Positions 48,853 to 50,301 of a stretch of 50,301 bases of DNA are shown piece after piece. Location: assembly GCF_003545805.1 (NCBI RefSeq), contig NZ_NMQR01000033.1, positions 1 to 50,301 of the forward strand, given 5' to 3'. The first letter of the stretch is position 1, and each line of letters begins with the position of its first letter. A program made the position numbers and the translations under genes. The notes under the pieces are model-generated. The model ran no database searches. It saw only the letters and a program-made list of their open reading frames with translations, and had not been told where the DNA came from. This DNA is from Photorhabdus sp. CRCIA-P01 (GTDB lineage Bacteria > Pseudomonadota > Gammaproteobacteria > Enterobacterales > Enterobacteriaceae).

Positions 48853-49429
48853 TTTTATGAATAACATATTTAACTACCGTGAAAATCATTCACCATAATT
48901 TACTTCAGTCATAGTCTAGCTTAGAAAAATAATAATTGAACATTCTTACAACTTAAATTGACAACTATTTTTATAATTGATAGAAAAAACAAAACCACCC
49001 AATAAAGATATTTCAACCAAGAAGTTAATATAATTGATCGTAATTTTCATTTGTAATAATTAATTTTCAATAAATATCAACCAAAACAAATCGACAAATA
49101 ATTAATAATAAAATGTATCATTAGGAAATAAAAAAAATAAATTACCAGATAATATAATGTAAGACTACTCTATTAAAATAACAGAAAGCACAAATTTTTC
49201 CATAATTGACTTTACATACTACATTTTTATACTATAATTAAAAGATTAGATATATATTTTCACCTATTAATTAAGATATTCTCGGTTTTCAGGAACATAT
49301 GTTTATTACATAAATAAAATCCTATATTATTAATATAAAATAAATTATAATTTCTTAATCTGTAATTCATATTTAGTAAAAAAATAAAAATCAATCACTT
49401 AGCTAATAAATCCATAAAGGAAAACAGCC
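48853..49429. other. AT-rich gap upstream of the last gene
   Basis: About 575 nt without a recognised gene, RNA or repeat, very rich in A+T. It probably carries the promoter of the next gene. Its opening resembles 46617-46730 (AACATATT-A-TACCGTGAAAATC / aacatattgaattatcgtaaaaatcgtt and the tagctta-ctc/ttagaaaaa stretch), a possible partial duplication around the pth-ychF block. Confidence 0.45.
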
Positions 49430-50236
49430 ATGAAAGATATATTAACAAATTCTGATCATAAAATTAAAGATGTTCAAGAGTGGATAGAATATATTAAACA
49501 CAGAAGAGAAAAATATTCTAATACGCAGCAACATTCAGATAACATTTTTACTCATTTCTTAGAAACGGAGAATCTTTCTGATATACAAAGTCCAGCCAGT
49601 ATAGCAGCAACAAATGGATACACAATATTCGCCAAGAAATCTGCCACATCAAATAAATACCCAGTCAGCGTCACTGAAGGTCTACAAACTATCATCAATT
49701 TATGTCGAGTAGCATCAGGCTATGACCCATTGGAACCAGAAGGTAATGGCAATGCGCAGAAATTCATTGCATTCACAACAGAAATAGCGAAAGTTCCCTT
49801 TCTCTCTTTACTACGGAAAGACACAAGTACGATTGCTCAACAAAGTCATGATACCAATGTCTTGATCGATTCTTTTGTCGAGTCCTTTAGAGGACTATCT
49901 CCCCAGGATAAAATCACCATTAAAACTTATTTGAAAGCGTTGATTAATACCGCCTTATCATATGCCGATCAAAAAGAAAAAAAATCTAACCTGGTACAAT
50001 ATGCTCTGGCTAAAACCCCAAATGGGGTATCACTCTTACTCTATTCTTCTGTGCTGACAATAAAGGAAGTAGATAATAAGGGTACTATAAAATTCACTTC
50101 TCATTATAATCTTTGCCAAGCAGAGTATAATCTCAGCCAGAAAATGTGGGAAATAGTAAAATCTGCATTCGAGAAAGAAGATAAGATAACTATAGAATAT
50201 TTAATTGATTGTATGACAACTAAAATGAAGGCATAA
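49430..50236 (+). CDS. Hypothetical protein, 268 residues
   Basis: Starts MKDILTNSDHKIKDVQEWIE, with AAAGGA upstream and no signal peptide. It is mainly alpha-helical and polar. Notable stretches are EGLQTIINLCRVASGYDPLE, a central helix FLSLLRKDTSTIAQQSHDTN, IDSFVESFRGLSPQDKITIK and a C-terminal part LVQYALAKTPNGVSLLLYSS with VLTIKEVDNKGTIKFTSHYN. I do not recognise the family. Codon use is AT-rich like the accessory genes, unlike ychF, and the long AT-rich upstream region also suggests transfer. It could be an effector- or toxin-like protein, but nothing in the sequence shows that. Confidence 0.7.
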   Translation: MKDILTNSDHKIKDVQEWIEYIKHRREKYSNTQQHSDNIFTHFLETENLSDIQSPASIAATNGYTIFAKKSATSNKYPVSVTEGLQTIINLCRVASGYDPLEPEGNGNAQKFIAFTTEIAKVPFLSLLRKDTSTIAQQSHDTNVLIDSFVESFRGLSPQDKITIKTYLKALINTALSYADQKEKKSNLVQYALAKTPNGVSLLLYSSVLTIKEVDNKGTIKFTSHYNLCQAEYNLSQKMWEIVKSAFEKEDKITIEYLIDCMTTKMKA

Positions 50237-50301
50237 ATTAAAAAATTTCTATAAGTAGATTAATTGATTTATATCAATAATATTATTACCAATATGTAAT
50301 G

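Noticed and set aside
49430-50236. Assignment as a named insecticidal toxin
   Set aside because: Size and motifs do not match any Photorhabdus toxin I can recall with confidence, so no name is given.

Overview
The window is chromosomal DNA from an enterobacterium of the genus Photorhabdus. The evidence is a complete luxCDABE bioluminescence operon whose proteins match remembered P. luminescens lengths with a few substitutions, lying among ordinary enterobacterial housekeeping genes, with many 127-bp ERIC elements and an AT-rich background. The species was not determined.

Layout. (1) 1-1500: end of an IS630-type element, a decayed gene remnant, a DUF29 gene and a four-repeat type I-F CRISPR array with leader; no cas genes are visible. 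(2) 1600-6000: conserved core block rimJ / mdtH-yceB / ycdY / ghrA. (3) 6278-15560: accessory segment starting at tRNA-Ser(GGA). It holds tandem copies of the tRNA 3' flank, a HigBA toxin-antitoxin pair with a visible operator, an orphan MazE-like antitoxin, a small secreted protein and luxCDABE (minus strand). It ends with a degenerate further copy of the tRNA 3' flank and a broken PemK/MazF-like toxin gene, so the lux operon sits between two tRNA-flank copies. (4) 15640-18700: a NodU/CmcH-type carbamoyltransferase gene interrupted by one in-frame TAG, an SDR oxidoreductase, and three ERIC-type elements. (5) 19300-29300: dauA, then kdsA-sirB1-prmC-prfA-hemA (minus) divergent from lolB-ispE-prs (plus), then ychH. 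This is the familiar E. coli order, but sirB2 is absent and dauA lies beside kdsA instead of after prs. (6) 29300-46950: a ~17.6-kb insertion between ychH and pth.

That insertion is the most unusual part. It has a 1.7-kresidue intimin/invasin-like inverse autotransporter with seven near-identical ~110-residue Ig-like repeats. Downstream on the same strand is a family of Ig-like or beta-rich proteins without signal peptides: three intact ~500-residue paralogs, one broken fourth copy, and 228-, 441- and 319-residue relatives. They come from a ~1.94-kb tandem duplication unit with a conserved ~110-120-bp leader and decayed remnants of a second gene. ERIC elements lie at both ends and inside. An orphan phage-type tail fibre gene with an internal 249-bp duplication lies next to pth.

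(7) 46948-50301: pth and ychF (core), then an AT-rich gap and an unrecognised 268-residue protein.

Functional links: prfA and prmC (RF1 and its methyltransferase) are translationally coupled. luxCDE make the fatty aldehyde used by luciferase LuxAB. HigA probably represses its own operon through a palindrome around the -10 box. The Ig cluster is best read as a surface-adhesin locus with expanding and decaying Ig modules; how the signal-less proteins act is unknown.
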